Source: Lachnospiraceae bacterium (GTDB lineage Bacteria; Bacillota; Clostridia; Lachnospirales; Lachnospiraceae). From it: DNA of 64,000 nt. This document shows, piece after piece, positions 36,774-46,163 of this stretch (positions are counted from its first letter, which is position 1; each line of letters begins with the position of its first letter). Location: NCBI GenBank assembly GCA_024403355.1, contig JAKSRW010000001.1, positions 186,001 to 250,000 of the forward strand, in the 5' to 3' direction. The notes under the pieces are model-generated. The model was not told where the DNA came from, did not search any database, and was given only the letters and a program-made list of their open reading frames with translations. The position numbers and the translations under genes were made by a program.

Positions 36774-37445
36774 TTGGAAAGTCTGAATAAGCTGGAAGAA
36801 AAACTGGAATATAAATTTAAGGACAGCTCGCTTTTGAAGCTGGCTGTTTCACACAGCTCCTATGTTAATGAAATAACCGTAAAAAAGGTGCAGTGTAATG
36901 AGCGAATCGAGTTTCTTGGGGATGCGGTGCTGGAACTGGTATCAAGTGAGTTCCTTTACACCAGCAGTCCGAGTGACAAGGAGGGTGTGCTTTCGAAGCA
37001 CAGGGCAGCGCTTGTCTGTGAAAAATCACTGGCTGCGGCAGCACGTAAAATTGAGCTGGGAAGCTTTCTGCTGCTTGGAAAGGGTGAAAAGAGCACAGGA
37101 GGAGCAAACCGTGACTCGATTCTGGCGGATGCCTTTGAGGCGGTTATAGGTGCCTTATATCTTGACGGCGGATATGCAATTGCATCCGAATTTATTCATA
37201 AATATGTTTTGGATGCGGATGACCCCGTTTTCCAGGATTACAAATCCAGGTTCCAGGAGCTTGTACAGGGCAGACTCGGAGAAAAAATCAGCTATGAGCT
37301 TGTATCCGAGGCAGGACCTGAGCATGACAAACAGTTTGTTACAAACCTTTATCTTGACGGCAGGCTGATGGGTACGGGAAGCGGACATAATAAGAAAACG
37401 GCTGAACAGCAGGCTGCAAAGCAGGCTATTGAGAAGCTTAAATGA
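36774..37445 (+). CDS. rnc: Ribonuclease III
   Basis: RNase III cleaves double-stranded RNA, including rRNA precursors. The 223-residue product has the signature NERIEFLGDAVLELV, with the second catalytic segment DAFEAVIGALYLDGG, and a C-terminal double-stranded RNA-binding domain (YKSRFQELVQ to KKTAEQQAAKQAIEKL). The start is TTG 36774, 4 nt after AAAGAGG plus spacer. smc follows 30 nt downstream, the usual order. Confidence 0.96.
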   Translation: MESLNKLEEKLEYKFKDSSLLKLAVSHSSYVNEITVKKVQCNERIEFLGDAVLELVSSEFLYTSSPSDKEGVLSKHRAALVCEKSLAAAARKIELGSFLLLGKGEKSTGGANRDSILADAFEAVIGALYLDGGYAIASEFIHKYVLDADDPVFQDYKSRFQELVQGRLGEKISYELVSEAGPEHDKQFVTNLYLDGRLMGTGSGHNKKTAEQQAAKQAIEKLK

Positions 37446-37475
37446 ATACACTAAAGGAATGGCGAAGTTTGACAT

Positions 37476-40400
37476 ATGTACTTAAAAAGTATTGAAATAC
37501 ATGGATTTAAATCCTTTGCAAATAAAATACTCTTTGAATTTAAGGATGGAATTACAGCTATTGTAGGCCCTAACGGCAGCGGTAAAAGTAATATTGCGGA
37601 TGCCGTGCGCTGGGTTCTCGGTGAGCAGAGCGCCAAGCAGCTTAGAGGAACCTCTATGCAGGATGTTATTTTCTCAGGCTCTGAGGCCCGTAAACCGCTC
37701 GGCTACGCCTATGTAATTATCACCTTTGATAATTCTGACCACAAGCTCCCTGTAGAATACGAGGAAATAAGTGTCGGAAGACGTGTTTACCGCTCAGGTG
37801 AGAGTGAATATCTGATTAACGGAAATATCTGCCGTCTTAAGGATGTGCAGGAGCTTTTCATGGATACCGGTGTCGGTAAAGAGGGTTATTCCATTATCGG
37901 ACAGGGCCAGATTGACAAGATTCTCAGTACCAAGCCCGAAGACAGGCGTGAGCTCTTTGATGAGGCGGTAGGTATTGTAAAGTTTAAAAAGAGAAAGGCC
38001 ATCGCAGAGCGTAATCTTTTTGAATCGGCAGACAATCTTACCAGAGTAAATGATATTATAGGTGAGCTCGAAAAGCAGATTGGGCCCCTGGAGCGTCAGT
38101 CTGCGGTAGCGCGCGATTACCTTCATTTTAAGGAAATTCTCAAGAATCTTGAGGTTAATAATTTCCTCATAGAGTATGAGCGTCTCGGCCTTCAGAAGAA
38201 GGAAGTAAACGAGAATTACAATACCGCATTAAATGACCTTAATGATACAAAATCAGCAAATGAGAACGCAGAGGCTGAATATAAGCGTCTTTCCGCTGAA
38301 ATAGTGGATATTGATTCTGCCCTTGAGGAGGGTAAGAATTCAAAGCATGAGCTCGAGCTTGATATCGAAAAAAAGGACGGCGAAATCAAGCTTCTTGAGC
38401 AGCAGCTTGAGAATCTGCAGGCAGATGAGAGACGTGTGGATGAACGTGTCGCTGAAATCAGGCAGAGTATAGATGAAAAGTATGCAGAGCGCGCAGGCTT
38501 CGAAAACCAGAAGAAGAGCTTTGACGAGAGGCTTTCTGAATGCGAGGGAAGAAAAGCCGCAGCTGCAGAGGCCCTGGAGAATGTTAAGGCCATGATTTTG
38601 AAGCTTACAGAGGAAATCGAGGCTTCAAATGCGGAAATTCTCAAGCTTGCCAATGCGGACGGTCATATCAAGACCAGCATTGAGCATTACGATACTGTAC
38701 TCGAACAGAATAATATCAGACGTGCGGAGCTCACCAGACGTATTTTAAATCTTAAAAACGAGGAAAGCGATTCGGGCGAAATTCTTCAGACACTTCAAAA
38801 GAATTTTGATGATATAACTGCCGAGATAAAGGCAAATGAAAGCGAAGGCAGAGAGCTTGAAAAGAAGCTGGAGGATGCTGACAGAGAGGTAAGAAAGTTA
38901 ATCGATTCCTACGAGCATGCGAATTCCGAATACTTAGGACGTAAGTCAAGACTTGAAGCATTAAAAACCATTTCGGAAAGATACGACGGCTACAGTGCAA
39001 GTGTCAAGAAGGTGATGGAGCAGAGAGCTTCATTCCCCGGAATCTGCGGTGTGGTTTCGGACCTTATTTCAACCGAAAAGAAATATGAGATTGCAGTAGA
39101 GACCGCACTCGGTGCATCAATCCAGCATATTGTTACCGAGGATGAGCCTACGGCAAAGGCTATTATCGAATACTTAAAGAAAAATAAGCTCGGACGTGCC
39201 ACCTTCCTTCCCATAACCGCCATCGGTGACGGAATGAGAGGTAAGGTAGAGGACAGACTTCTTGAAGAAAACGGCGTAATCGGTACAGCCGCATCGCTTG
39301 CTAAAAATGATGCGAAATATAACGGAATTGCCAGACATCTGCTTGGTAATTTCGTGGTAGTGGATACCCTTGACAATGCGTTAAGAATAGCAAAGAAGTA
39401 TGACTATAATGCAAGACTTGTAACTCTCGAGGGCGAGCTTCTTTCACCCGGCGGTTCGATTGCCGGCGGTGCATTTAAGAATTCCGGCAATCTTCTCGGA
39501 AGAAAGAGAGAGCTCGAGGAGCTTGAGAAGGAAATCGCGGATAAGAAGAATCTGATTGAAGAAATTCGTTCAAAGCAGCAGAAGTTCAGTGCTGAAAAGA
39601 AGCAGATTCGTCAGCAGATAGAAGAAAAGCGCGCCGCAATGAAGGACAAATATGTTGCCCAGAATACCGCCAAGCTCGAGATGAATAAGGAAAAAGAGCA
39701 TATCGGCGAGATTCGACAGAGAATTGCGGGCTACAGAGATGAATCGGCCAAGATTGAAGAAAAGCTTGCTGAACTTAAGCGCAGCATTGAGCAGGAAAAC
39801 AGCTCGCTTTCAGATAATGCAAAGCGTAATTCGGAGCTTGTCACAGGCATTGACGATAAGAGCGAAAAGCTTATGCAGCTCAGAGTTGATGAGGGCAGCA
39901 AAAATGATGCAGTATCAAAGATTGCCGTTGAGTATGCAAATATCGAACAGGCCGGCGGTTATACCACTGAAAATATCAGTCGTATCGACGGTGAGATTGA
40001 AAGACTTAAGGGCGATATTGAGCGTATAATAGAGGGCGGTAAGAATGCTGAAAACAGTCTGAAGGAGAAGAAGAGCCTTATTGACGAGATTCAGCAGAAG
40101 GCTGCCGATAATAAGGACAGAATTGCAAAGCTTGATGCAAATATTGAGGCTCTTTCGGAAAAGAAGGATTCGATTAACAGAGAGCATAAGGAGTTTTTCG
40201 AGTCCTGGTCAGAGCTTACCAAGCGTATAAATGACCTTGAAAAAGAGGTTATGAGACTGCAGACCCAGAAGGAAAAGGTGGGAGATATTCTCGATGCTTC
40301 GGTAACATATATGTGGGATGAGTACGGACTCACGGTTACTACGGCTGAGGACTATCGCGATGAAGGCTTTAAGGCAGCCACCGCCAAAAGAGACATCAGT

Positions 40401-41036
40401 GAGTGTAAGGCTTCAATTAAGTCTCTGGGTGAGGTCAATGTTAATTCAATTGAGGAATACAAGAATGTTTCTGAGCGTTACACTCTTATGACCGCTCAGA
40501 GGGATGATCTTGTAGCTTCAACTGAGAAGATTAAGGGTATTATCGAAGAACTTGATGAGGCAATGAGAAAGCAGTTCGCTGAGCGCTTCAAGCTGATTCA
40601 GGAGGAATTCAATATTGTATTCCGCGAGCTTTTCGGCGGCGGAAAAGGTGAGCTTGAACTGATTGAGGATGAGGACATGCTCGAGGCAGGCATCAGGATT
40701 ATTGCACAGCCGCCCGGAAAGAAGCTTCAGAATATGATGCAGCTTTCAGGTGGAGAAAAGGCGCTGACAGCCATCAGCCTCCTTTTCGCAATTCAGAACC
40801 TGAAGCCATCACCCTTCTGTCTGCTGGATGAGATTGAGGCAGCGCTTGATGATTCAAACGTTAAGCGTTTCTCGAGCTATCTTAAGAAGCTTACCAAGAA
40901 TTCTCAGTTTATCGTTATCACACATCGTCGTGGTACAATGACTGCTGCTGATTCACTTTACGGTATTACAATGCAGGAAAAGGGTGTCTCAACACTTGTT
41001 TCGGTTAGCCTGATTGAGGAAAAGCTTGATTCGTAA
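37476..41036 (+). CDS. smc: Chromosome segregation ATPase SMC
   Basis: SMC condenses and segregates the chromosome with ScpA and ScpB. The 1186-residue product has a Walker A motif GPNGSGKSN near 32-40, a long coiled coil, a hinge near 515-665 (FPGICGVVSDLI to ARLVTLEGELLSPGGSIAGG), the returning coiled coil, and the C-terminal ABC signature LSGGEKALTA near 1090 with Walker B FCLLDEIEAALDD. It is full length. Confidence 0.97.
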   Translation: MYLKSIEIHGFKSFANKILFEFKDGITAIVGPNGSGKSNIADAVRWVLGEQSAKQLRGTSMQDVIFSGSEARKPLGYAYVIITFDNSDHKLPVEYEEISVGRRVYRSGESEYLINGNICRLKDVQELFMDTGVGKEGYSIIGQGQIDKILSTKPEDRRELFDEAVGIVKFKKRKAIAERNLFESADNLTRVNDIIGELEKQIGPLERQSAVARDYLHFKEILKNLEVNNFLIEYERLGLQKKEVNENYNTALNDLNDTKSANENAEAEYKRLSAEIVDIDSALEEGKNSKHELELDIEKKDGEIKLLEQQLENLQADERRVDERVAEIRQSIDEKYAERAGFENQKKSFDERLSECEGRKAAAAEALENVKAMILKLTEEIEASNAEILKLANADGHIKTSIEHYDTVLEQNNIRRAELTRRILNLKNEESDSGEILQTLQKNFDDITAEIKANESEGRELEKKLEDADREVRKLIDSYEHANSEYLGRKSRLEALKTISERYDGYSASVKKVMEQRASFPGICGVVSDLISTEKKYEIAVETALGASIQHIVTEDEPTAKAIIEYLKKNKLGRATFLPITAIGDGMRGKVEDRLLEENGVIGTAASLAKNDAKYNGIARHLLGNFVVVDTLDNALRIAKKYDYNARLVTLEGELLSPGGSIAGGAFKNSGNLLGRKRELEELEKEIADKKNLIEEIRSKQQKFSAEKKQIRQQIEEKRAAMKDKYVAQNTAKLEMNKEKEHIGEIRQRIAGYRDESAKIEEKLAELKRSIEQENSSLSDNAKRNSELVTGIDDKSEKLMQLRVDEGSKNDAVSKIAVEYANIEQAGGYTTENISRIDGEIERLKGDIERIIEGGKNAENSLKEKKSLIDEIQQKAADNKDRIAKLDANIEALSEKKDSINREHKEFFESWSELTKRINDLEKEVMRLQTQKEKVGDILDASVTYMWDEYGLTVTTAEDYRDEGFKAATAKRDISECKASIKSLGEVNVNSIEEYKNVSERYTLMTAQRDDLVASTEKIKGIIEELDEAMRKQFAERFKLIQEEFNIVFRELFGGGKGELELIEDEDMLEAGIRIIAQPPGKKLQNMMQLSGGEKALTAISLLFAIQNLKPSPFCLLDEIEAALDDSNVKRFSSYLKKLTKNSQFIVITHRRGTMTAADSLYGITMQEKGVSTLVSVSLIEEKLDS

Positions 41037-41104
41037 CTGCTTTATAATGCGGCATAGAGTTTTACCTTGCAAATGATATTGCAGAGTGAGATAATTATTG
41101 TGTA

Positions 41105-41285
41105 ATTTTTCACCCGTATATTTGTGACTGCATAATTCGAATTCATACGGTGAATGAAGGTTTGCGGTGCAGCCGGAATACATGAAGATTAATACGGATT
41201 ATTTTGACTAATAAATGCCTGTGAGAAGCAATTACAAGTGTTAATTTGAAGCTTTTGGTACAGGCAGAAAGGTATGGTTATATTA
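41105..41285 (+). promoter_or_regulatory. ftsY leader with two copies of the leader repeat
   Basis: The 249-bp gap holds a degenerate copy of the plsX leader (TGCATAATTCGAATTCATAC near 41130) and then a second unit in which GCCTGT (41217-41222) pairs with ACAGGC (41260-41265), directly followed by AGAAAGG and TGGTTATATTAATG. The second unit keeps the pairing although the arms differ from those at plsX. No coding region is seen in the gap. Confidence 0.5.
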
Positions 41286-42239
41286 ATGGGAGAGGAAAAA
41301 GAGAAGAAGGGCTTTTTCAGACGACTTGTTGAAGGCCTTACAAAAACAAGAAAGAGCATTGCCAGCGGAATCAGCAGTATTTTCAGTGCATTCTCAAAGA
41401 TTGATGATGAGTTCTATGAGGAGCTTGAGGAAACACTTATTATGGCTGACCTTGGTGTAAATGCTACCATGGCCATTGTTGAAAACCTTAAGGAAAAGGT
41501 TAAGGAGAATAAAATTAAGGAGCCCGAGCAGTGCAGACAGCTTCTTATGGAGAGCATTGAGGAGCAGATGAATGTTCCTGCGGATGCTTATGAGTTTGAG
41601 AACAGAAAATCGGTAGTTATGGTTATCGGTGTAAACGGTGTAGGTAAGACCACTTCCATCGGTAAGCTTGCCGGTCAGTATAAGAATATGGGCAAAAGAG
41701 TGCTTGTTGCCGCAGCGGACACCTTCCGTGCCGCAGCGATTGAGCAGCTTACTGAATGGACCAACCGTGCAGGCGTTGAAATAATTGCGCAGTCTGAGGG
41801 TTCAGATCCCGCCGCAGTTGTATATGATGCGGTAAATGCGGCAAAGTCACGTAAGACAGACATTCTTCTTTGCGATACCGCGGGACGTCTTCACAATAAG
41901 AAGAATCTTATGGACGAGCTTCGTAAGATAAACAAGGTTGTTGACCGCGAGTACCCTGACTGCTACCGTGAGACTCTTGTTGTTCTGGACGGAACCACAG
42001 GCCAGAACGCTCTTGCACAGGCAAAGCAGTTTGGTGAGGTTGCGGACATTACCGGTATTATCATTACTAAGCTTGACGGAACGGCAAAGGGCGGTATTGC
42101 GGTGGCTATCCAGAAGGAGCTTGGTATTCCCGTTAAGTATATCGGTGTAGGCGAGCACATTGACGACCTTCAGAAGTTCAATCCTCACGAGTATGTTGAG
42201 GCACTTTTCAGTACCGATGCGGCAGCCGAAGAAGCTTGA
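41286..42239 (+). CDS. ftsY: SRP receptor FtsY
   Basis: FtsY is the membrane-associated GTPase that receives SRP-ribosome complexes for co-translational insertion. The product of 317 residues has a short basic/acidic start, then the NG domain with GVNGVGKTTSIGKLA, ADTFRAAAIEQL, DTAGRLHNKKNLMDEL and TKLDGTAKGG. ATG 41286 is 13 nt after GAAAGG. Its partner Ffh is 1.3 kb downstream. Confidence 0.96.
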   Translation: MGEEKEKKGFFRRLVEGLTKTRKSIASGISSIFSAFSKIDDEFYEELEETLIMADLGVNATMAIVENLKEKVKENKIKEPEQCRQLLMESIEEQMNVPADAYEFENRKSVVMVIGVNGVGKTTSIGKLAGQYKNMGKRVLVAAADTFRAAAIEQLTEWTNRAGVEIIAQSEGSDPAAVVYDAVNAAKSRKTDILLCDTAGRLHNKKNLMDELRKINKVVDREYPDCYRETLVVLDGTTGQNALAQAKQFGEVADITGIIITKLDGTAKGGIAVAIQKELGIPVKYIGVGEHIDDLQKFNPHEYVEALFSTDAAAEEA

Positions 42240-42292
42240 TTTTGAGCGATTATATAACGAGTAATATGCAATAATAGGGGAGATTTTGATTT

Positions 42293-42973
42293 ATGGCTGA
42301 AAATCATATTGAGAATTCTCAAAATACTGAATTTGAAAACGAAAAAGAATCATCCGGAAAAGAGACAGACGTAAAAGCAGAGGGCACCGGAAGTGGTAAA
42401 AAGAAGGAGCTGACAAAGGGAAAGACAGTCCTTTTTTCACTGATTTCCTATTTTGTGCTTTGGATTATTTCCTTCCTGCTTTTAATATTACTGATAAGAA
42501 GTCCTCTTTTTTCGGGTATGGAGGTCCTGATGTACCGCGGAATTATTATGATAATTCTGTCGGGACTTATAGCGGCAGGCCTTTCATATGCCTTCAAAAG
42601 GCTTAAAAAGGTCAGCTGGCTGGATATTAAGGATTATATAACGGTCTTTATCATCTGCTGCTGTATAAACCTCGCTTTTTTTATTCTGATTCCGGTAACG
42701 GTAGAGCGCTCGGTATCGGTATTTATGCTTAGTTATATGGATAATTATGACAGAGGTTATACACAGGAGGAAATCGCTGAGATTTTCTTTGATAAATACG
42801 TAAATGAATACGGAGCTTTCGAAAAGCGCTTTAACGAGCAGCTTGAAACGGGCAGTATCGTAGAGAATCCGGACGGCAGCTATTCACTTACGGATACCGG
42901 TAAATTCATTGTAAAAATGTTCCGCCTTACCGCAGATGTTTATAAGACGGACCAAAGACTTGTTAATCCATAG
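42293..42973 (+). CDS. Membrane protein of unknown function between ftsY and ylxM
   Basis: I do not recognise the family. The 226-residue product has a charged cytoplasmic start (about 1-42), three membrane helices (about 44-68, 78-98 and 114-135), and a C-terminal soluble part of about 90 residues that contains YTQEEIAEIFFDKYVNEYG and ENPDGSYSLTDTGKF, which resembles a small helix-turn-helix or winged fold. ATG 42293 follows GGGGAG. A terminator follows, so it may be transcribed with ftsY. Confidence 0.65.
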   Translation: MAENHIENSQNTEFENEKESSGKETDVKAEGTGSGKKKELTKGKTVLFSLISYFVLWIISFLLLILLIRSPLFSGMEVLMYRGIIMIILSGLIAAGLSYAFKRLKKVSWLDIKDYITVFIICCCINLAFFILIPVTVERSVSVFMLSYMDNYDRGYTQEEIAEIFFDKYVNEYGAFEKRFNEQLETGSIVENPDGSYSLTDTGKFIVKMFRLTADVYKTDQRLVNP

Positions 42974-42987
42974 CTTAAAAAAATTTT

Positions 42988-43018
42988 ACTGCGTATCGAT
43001 GCCGGTACGCAGTTTTTT
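42988..43018 (+). terminator. Intrinsic terminator before ylxM
   Basis: ACTGCGTA (42988-42995) pairs with TACGCAGT (43006-43013), followed by TTTTTT. It separates the smc-ftsY unit from the SRP/ribosomal unit. Confidence 0.9.
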
Positions 43019-43039
43019 ATGAAAATATTAAAAATACTG

Positions 43040-43068
43040 TTGACAAAGAGTCTGCAAAGTAATATACT
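43040..43068 (+). promoter_or_regulatory. Sigma-A promoter of the ylxM-ffh-rpsP unit
   Basis: A perfect TTGACA (43040-43045) and TATACT (43063-43068) are separated by 17 nt, about 45 nt before the ylxM start. Confidence 0.9.
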
Positions 43069-43114
43069 AACCAAGGTGTAAAGAAAAAAACTTTACAGGC
43101 TATGGAGACAGGCG

Positions 43115-43531
43115 ATGAACACACAGGCAGATACAGATGAGAAATTAAGGGAAATAGTTAAGCTTTCCGGTTTGTATGATCTGTACGGAGAACTGCTGAA
43201 TGATCATACAAGAGAAATCTTCGAGGCCTATATACTTGATAATTATTCTCTGGCGGAGATAGCCGAAGAGCAGAATATGACTCGTCAGGGTGTAAGAGAT
43301 ATAGTTGTAAGAGGTTCGAAAAAGCTTAATGAATTTGATGAAAAGCTGGGCTTTTCGGGTAAGCTTAAAGCCCTGGAAGGAAAGCTTGAAAAATTATCGG
43401 ATAAGCTTTCACTTACAAAAGAGAACCTTTCCCTGATAAAGGGAGAAAAAGAAGCGGTTAATAGAGTTACTGAAGATATAGAGGATTCACTTTCAATGCT
43501 TAAGGAAGCAGCTGAAATACTTGAAACCTGA
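43115..43531 (+). CDS. ylxM: YlxM/p13-family SRP-associated HTH protein
   Basis: YlxM is a small helix-turn-helix protein, encoded next to ffh in most Firmicutes, that affects SRP activity. The 138-residue product has a sigma-region-4-like domain (TREIFEAYILDNYSLAEIAE, then MTRQGVRDIVVRGSKKL) and a C-terminal Lys/Glu-rich coiled coil (about 75-135) that is longer than in Bacillus YlxM. ATG 43115 follows GGAGACAGGCG. Confidence 0.88.
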   Translation: MNTQADTDEKLREIVKLSGLYDLYGELLNDHTREIFEAYILDNYSLAEIAEEQNMTRQGVRDIVVRGSKKLNEFDEKLGFSGKLKALEGKLEKLSDKLSLTKENLSLIKGEKEAVNRVTEDIEDSLSMLKEAAEILET

Positions 43532-43551
43532 TATGTTTACTGGAGGATCGG

Positions 43552-44904
43552 ATGGCATTTGATAGTTTAAGCGAGAAGCTGCAAAATGTCTTTAGAAATC
43601 TGCGAAATAAGGGCCGACTGACCGAATCGGATGTAAAGACAGCCATGAGAGAAGTTAAGATGGCGCTTCTTGAAGCAGATGTCAGCTTTAAGGTTGTAAA
43701 AACCTTTATTAATTCGGTTACAGAACGTGCGGTAGGTCAGGATGTTCTTAATTCACTGACACCCAGCCAGATGGTTATTAAGATTGTTAATGAAGAATTA
43801 ACAAAGCTTATGGGTGATGAGACCACCGAAATCGTACTTAAGCCCGGTAATGAGATTACCACCATTATGATGTGTGGTCTTCAGGGTGCCGGTAAAACTA
43901 CCATGGCGGCAAAGCTTGCGGGCAAGTTCAAGTCAAAGGGAAGAAAGCCTCTGCTTGTTGCCTGTGATATTTACAGACCTGCGGCTATTGACCAGTTAAG
44001 AATCAATGCCGGCAAGGTTGGCGTAGACTTCTTCGAGATGGGTACCAGCCATGCACCCGTTAATATCGTTAAGGCTGCTCTCGAGCATGCTAAGGCAAAT
44101 AATGAAAATGTAGTAATCATCGATACAGCCGGTCGTCTGCACATTGATGAGCAGATGATGGAAGAGCTTATCACGGTTAAGGAAGAAATAAACATTGACC
44201 ATACAGTTCTTACCGTAGATTCCATGACAGGTCAGGATGCGGTCAATGTAGCCGAAACCTTCAATTCAAAGCTCGAGATTACCGGTGTTATTCTTACAAA
44301 GCTTGACGGCGATACCCGTGGTGGTGCGGCGCTTTCAATCAAGCAGGTTACAGGAAAGCCTATTCTCTACATTGGTACAGGCGAAAAGCTTACCGATGTT
44401 GAGCAGTTTTATCCCGATCGTATGGCTTCACGAATCCTTGGAATGGGTGATATTCTTTCACTTATCGATAAGGCTGAGCAGGAATACGATGAGCAGAAGG
44501 CTAAAGAACTGGAAAGAAAGATTAAGAAGTCGGAATTTGATTTCAACGACTATCTGGACCAGATTAATTCCATGAGAAATATGGGTGGTATCACAAAGAT
44601 TCTTGAGATGCTTCCCGGCATGGGAATGGGAAATATGAAGGATGTTGATATGAGCAGCGGCGAATCTGCACTGAAGCAGGCCGAGACCATTATCAATTCA
44701 ATGACAAAGAAGGAAAGGGCCAACCCCGATCTTTTGAATCCTTCAAGAAAGAACCGTATTGCCAGAGGTTCGGGCGTAGATATCGCCGATGTGAACCGTT
44801 TCATCAAGCAGTTCAATGAGACAAAGCGTGTCATGAAGCAGATGAGCGGTATGATGAAGGGTGGAAAGAAGAGAGGCTTCCGTCTTCCCTTCGGTAAGAT
44901 GTGA
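43552..44904 (+). CDS. ffh: Signal recognition particle protein Ffh
   Basis: Ffh binds signal sequences and the 4.5S/6S SRP RNA. The 450-residue product has the NG domain with GLQGAGKTTMAAKLA, DTAGRLHIDEQMMEEL and TKLDGDTRGGAAL, and the methionine-rich M domain (MGGITKILEMLPGMGMG onward, RIARGSG near 400). ATG 43552 follows GGAGGATCGG. rpsP follows. Confidence 0.96.
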   Translation: MAFDSLSEKLQNVFRNLRNKGRLTESDVKTAMREVKMALLEADVSFKVVKTFINSVTERAVGQDVLNSLTPSQMVIKIVNEELTKLMGDETTEIVLKPGNEITTIMMCGLQGAGKTTMAAKLAGKFKSKGRKPLLVACDIYRPAAIDQLRINAGKVGVDFFEMGTSHAPVNIVKAALEHAKANNENVVIIDTAGRLHIDEQMMEELITVKEEINIDHTVLTVDSMTGQDAVNVAETFNSKLEITGVILTKLDGDTRGGAALSIKQVTGKPILYIGTGEKLTDVEQFYPDRMASRILGMGDILSLIDKAEQEYDEQKAKELERKIKKSEFDFNDYLDQINSMRNMGGITKILEMLPGMGMGNMKDVDMSSGESALKQAETIINSMTKKERANPDLLNPSRKNRIARGSGVDIADVNRFIKQFNETKRVMKQMSGMMKGGKKRGFRLPFGKM

Positions 44905-44986
44905 TTTCATTATCTGAGGTCGGAGCAAAATTGCTTAGAATTTATCAGAATTGAGATATAGAATTTTTAAGGAGGTGAAATGTAAA

Positions 44987-45232
44987 ATGGCAGTTAAGAT
45001 CAGATTAAGAAGAATGGGTGCTAAGAGAAATCCTCAGTACAGAATCGTTGTTGCTGATGAGAGAGCACCGAGAGATGGTAGATTCATTGCTGAGATCGGT
45101 ACATATAACCCTAACCTTGAGCCCAGCGCATTCAAGATTGACGAGGATGCAGCTAAGCAGTGGTTAGCAAATGGTGCACAGCCTACAGACATCGTTGGCA
45201 AGCTTTTCAAGAAGGCCGGTATCGTTAAATAA
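44987..45232 (+). CDS. rpsP: 30S ribosomal protein S16
   Basis: bS16 is an assembly protein of the 30S subunit. The 81-residue product begins [20 protein letters not shown] and contains [12 protein letters not shown], both diagnostic. ATG 44987 follows AAGGAGGTGA; an upstream in-frame ATG (44951) is not needed. Confidence 0.97.
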   Translation: MAVKIRLRRMGAKRNPQYRIVVADERAPRDGRFIAEIGTYNPNLEPSAFKIDEDAAKQWLANGAQPTDIVGKLFKKAGIVK

Positions 45233-45249
45233 TGGAGAGGTGATTGGTA

Positions 45250-45477
45250 GTGAAAGAATTAGTTAGAATTATTGCTACATCACTGGTTGATCATCCGGAG
45301 CAGGTTGAAGTAACAGAGACAGCAACTGACAAGCAGATTGTTGTTGAACTCAAGGTAGCGCCGGAGGATATGGGAAAGGTCATTGGTAAACAGGGCCGAA
45401 TAGCAAAATCCATACGTACCGTTGTGAAAGCTGCAGCTGCTAAGGATGACAGAAAAGTTGTAGTAGATATTGTTTGA
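45250..45477 (+). CDS. khpA: KH-domain RNA-binding protein KhpA (YlqC)
   Basis: KhpA is a small KH-domain protein that binds RNA with KhpB and affects division and elongation genes in Gram-positive bacteria. The 75-residue product has the GKVIGKQGRIAKSIRTVVKA loop, where GKQG is the GxxG of the KH fold. GTG 45250 is 7 nt after GAGAGGTGAT; TTG 45244 is too close. Confidence 0.94.
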   Translation: MKELVRIIATSLVDHPEQVEVTETATDKQIVVELKVAPEDMGKVIGKQGRIAKSIRTVVKAAAAKDDRKVVVDIV

Positions 45478-45491
45478 TTTCAAATAATAGC

Positions 45492-45517
45492 AAACCGCCC
45501 TGATGGGGCGGTTTTTT
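45492..45517 (+). terminator. Intrinsic terminator after khpA
   Basis: AAACCGCCC (45492-45500) pairs with GGGCGGTTT (45506-45514), followed by TTT. It separates rpsP-khpA from rimM-trmD. Confidence 0.92.
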
Positions 45518-45531
45518 GCGTCCTAACTGTA

Positions 45532-45560
45532 TTGCGTTTACGATGATGAAATAGTATAAT
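45532..45560 (+). promoter_or_regulatory. Sigma-A promoter of rimM-trmD
   Basis: TTGCGT (45532-45537) and a perfect TATAAT (45555-45560) are separated by 17 nt, 52 nt before the rimM start. Confidence 0.78.
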
Positions 45561-45612
45561 ATAAACGTTAAAAATAACTTTTATGAATTATTGGAAAGGT
45601 TTGGATAGATTT

Positions 45613-46119
45613 ATGGAAGACAGACTCAGGGTTGGTGTGCTGACCTCTGCCCACGGTGTTCACGGAGAAGCAAATATCTTCCCCACTACGGATGATGTAA
45701 AAAGATTTAAAAAGCTGAAAAAGGTGTACCTTGATACCGGTAAGGAGCTTAGAAAACTTGAGATAGAATCCGTAAAATTTTTCAAAAATATGGTTATTCT
45801 CAAATTCGCGGGAATTGATGACCGAAATGAAATCGAGAGATATAAATCAAGGGATCTGCTCATTGACAGAGAGGATGCAGTTCCGCTCGGCAAGGATGAA
45901 TTTTTTATCTGTGACCTTATCGGCTTTGATGTGATAACGGATGAGGGCGAAAAGCTCGGACCCCTTAAGGATATTCTTACGACAGGTGCAAATGATGTAT
46001 ATGTTGTTGCGCTTCCCGAGGATAAGGAGCTTCTGATTCCGTCCATAAAGGAATGTATTCTGAATGTGGATATTGAAGCAAAGAGGATAGACGTGCACCT
46101 GCTTCCGGGACTTCGCTGA
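45613..46119 (+). CDS. rimM: 16S rRNA processing protein RimM
   Basis: RimM helps 30S assembly, binding protein S19. The 168-residue product has the N-terminal beta-barrel (LRVGVLTSAHGVHGEANIF) and the C-terminal PRC-barrel (DLIGFDVITDEGEKLGPLKD). ATG 45613 is 13 nt after GAAAGG; the longer reading from 45583 would include the ribosome binding site. Confidence 0.94.
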   Translation: MEDRLRVGVLTSAHGVHGEANIFPTTDDVKRFKKLKKVYLDTGKELRKLEIESVKFFKNMVILKFAGIDDRNEIERYKSRDLLIDREDAVPLGKDEFFICDLIGFDVITDEGEKLGPLKDILTTGANDVYVVALPEDKELLIPSIKECILNVDIEAKRIDVHLLPGLR

Positions 46120-46125
46120 TGATAA

Positions 46126-46163
46126 GCATTGGCTAACAGCTACGCTTTTGGCATGAGGTTGAT
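46126..46163 (+). promoter_or_regulatory. Leader repeat of trmD (GCTAAC type)
   Basis: The 38-nt stretch before the trmD start contains GGCTAAC and TTTTGGCATGAGGTTGA. GCTAA can pair with TTGGC. A matching stretch at 57586-57622 has ATTAGCTAAC and CTCTTAGCATGAGGTTAA, with the pairing kept as GCTAA/TTAGC. GAGGTT lies directly before the start codon here. Confidence 0.5.
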
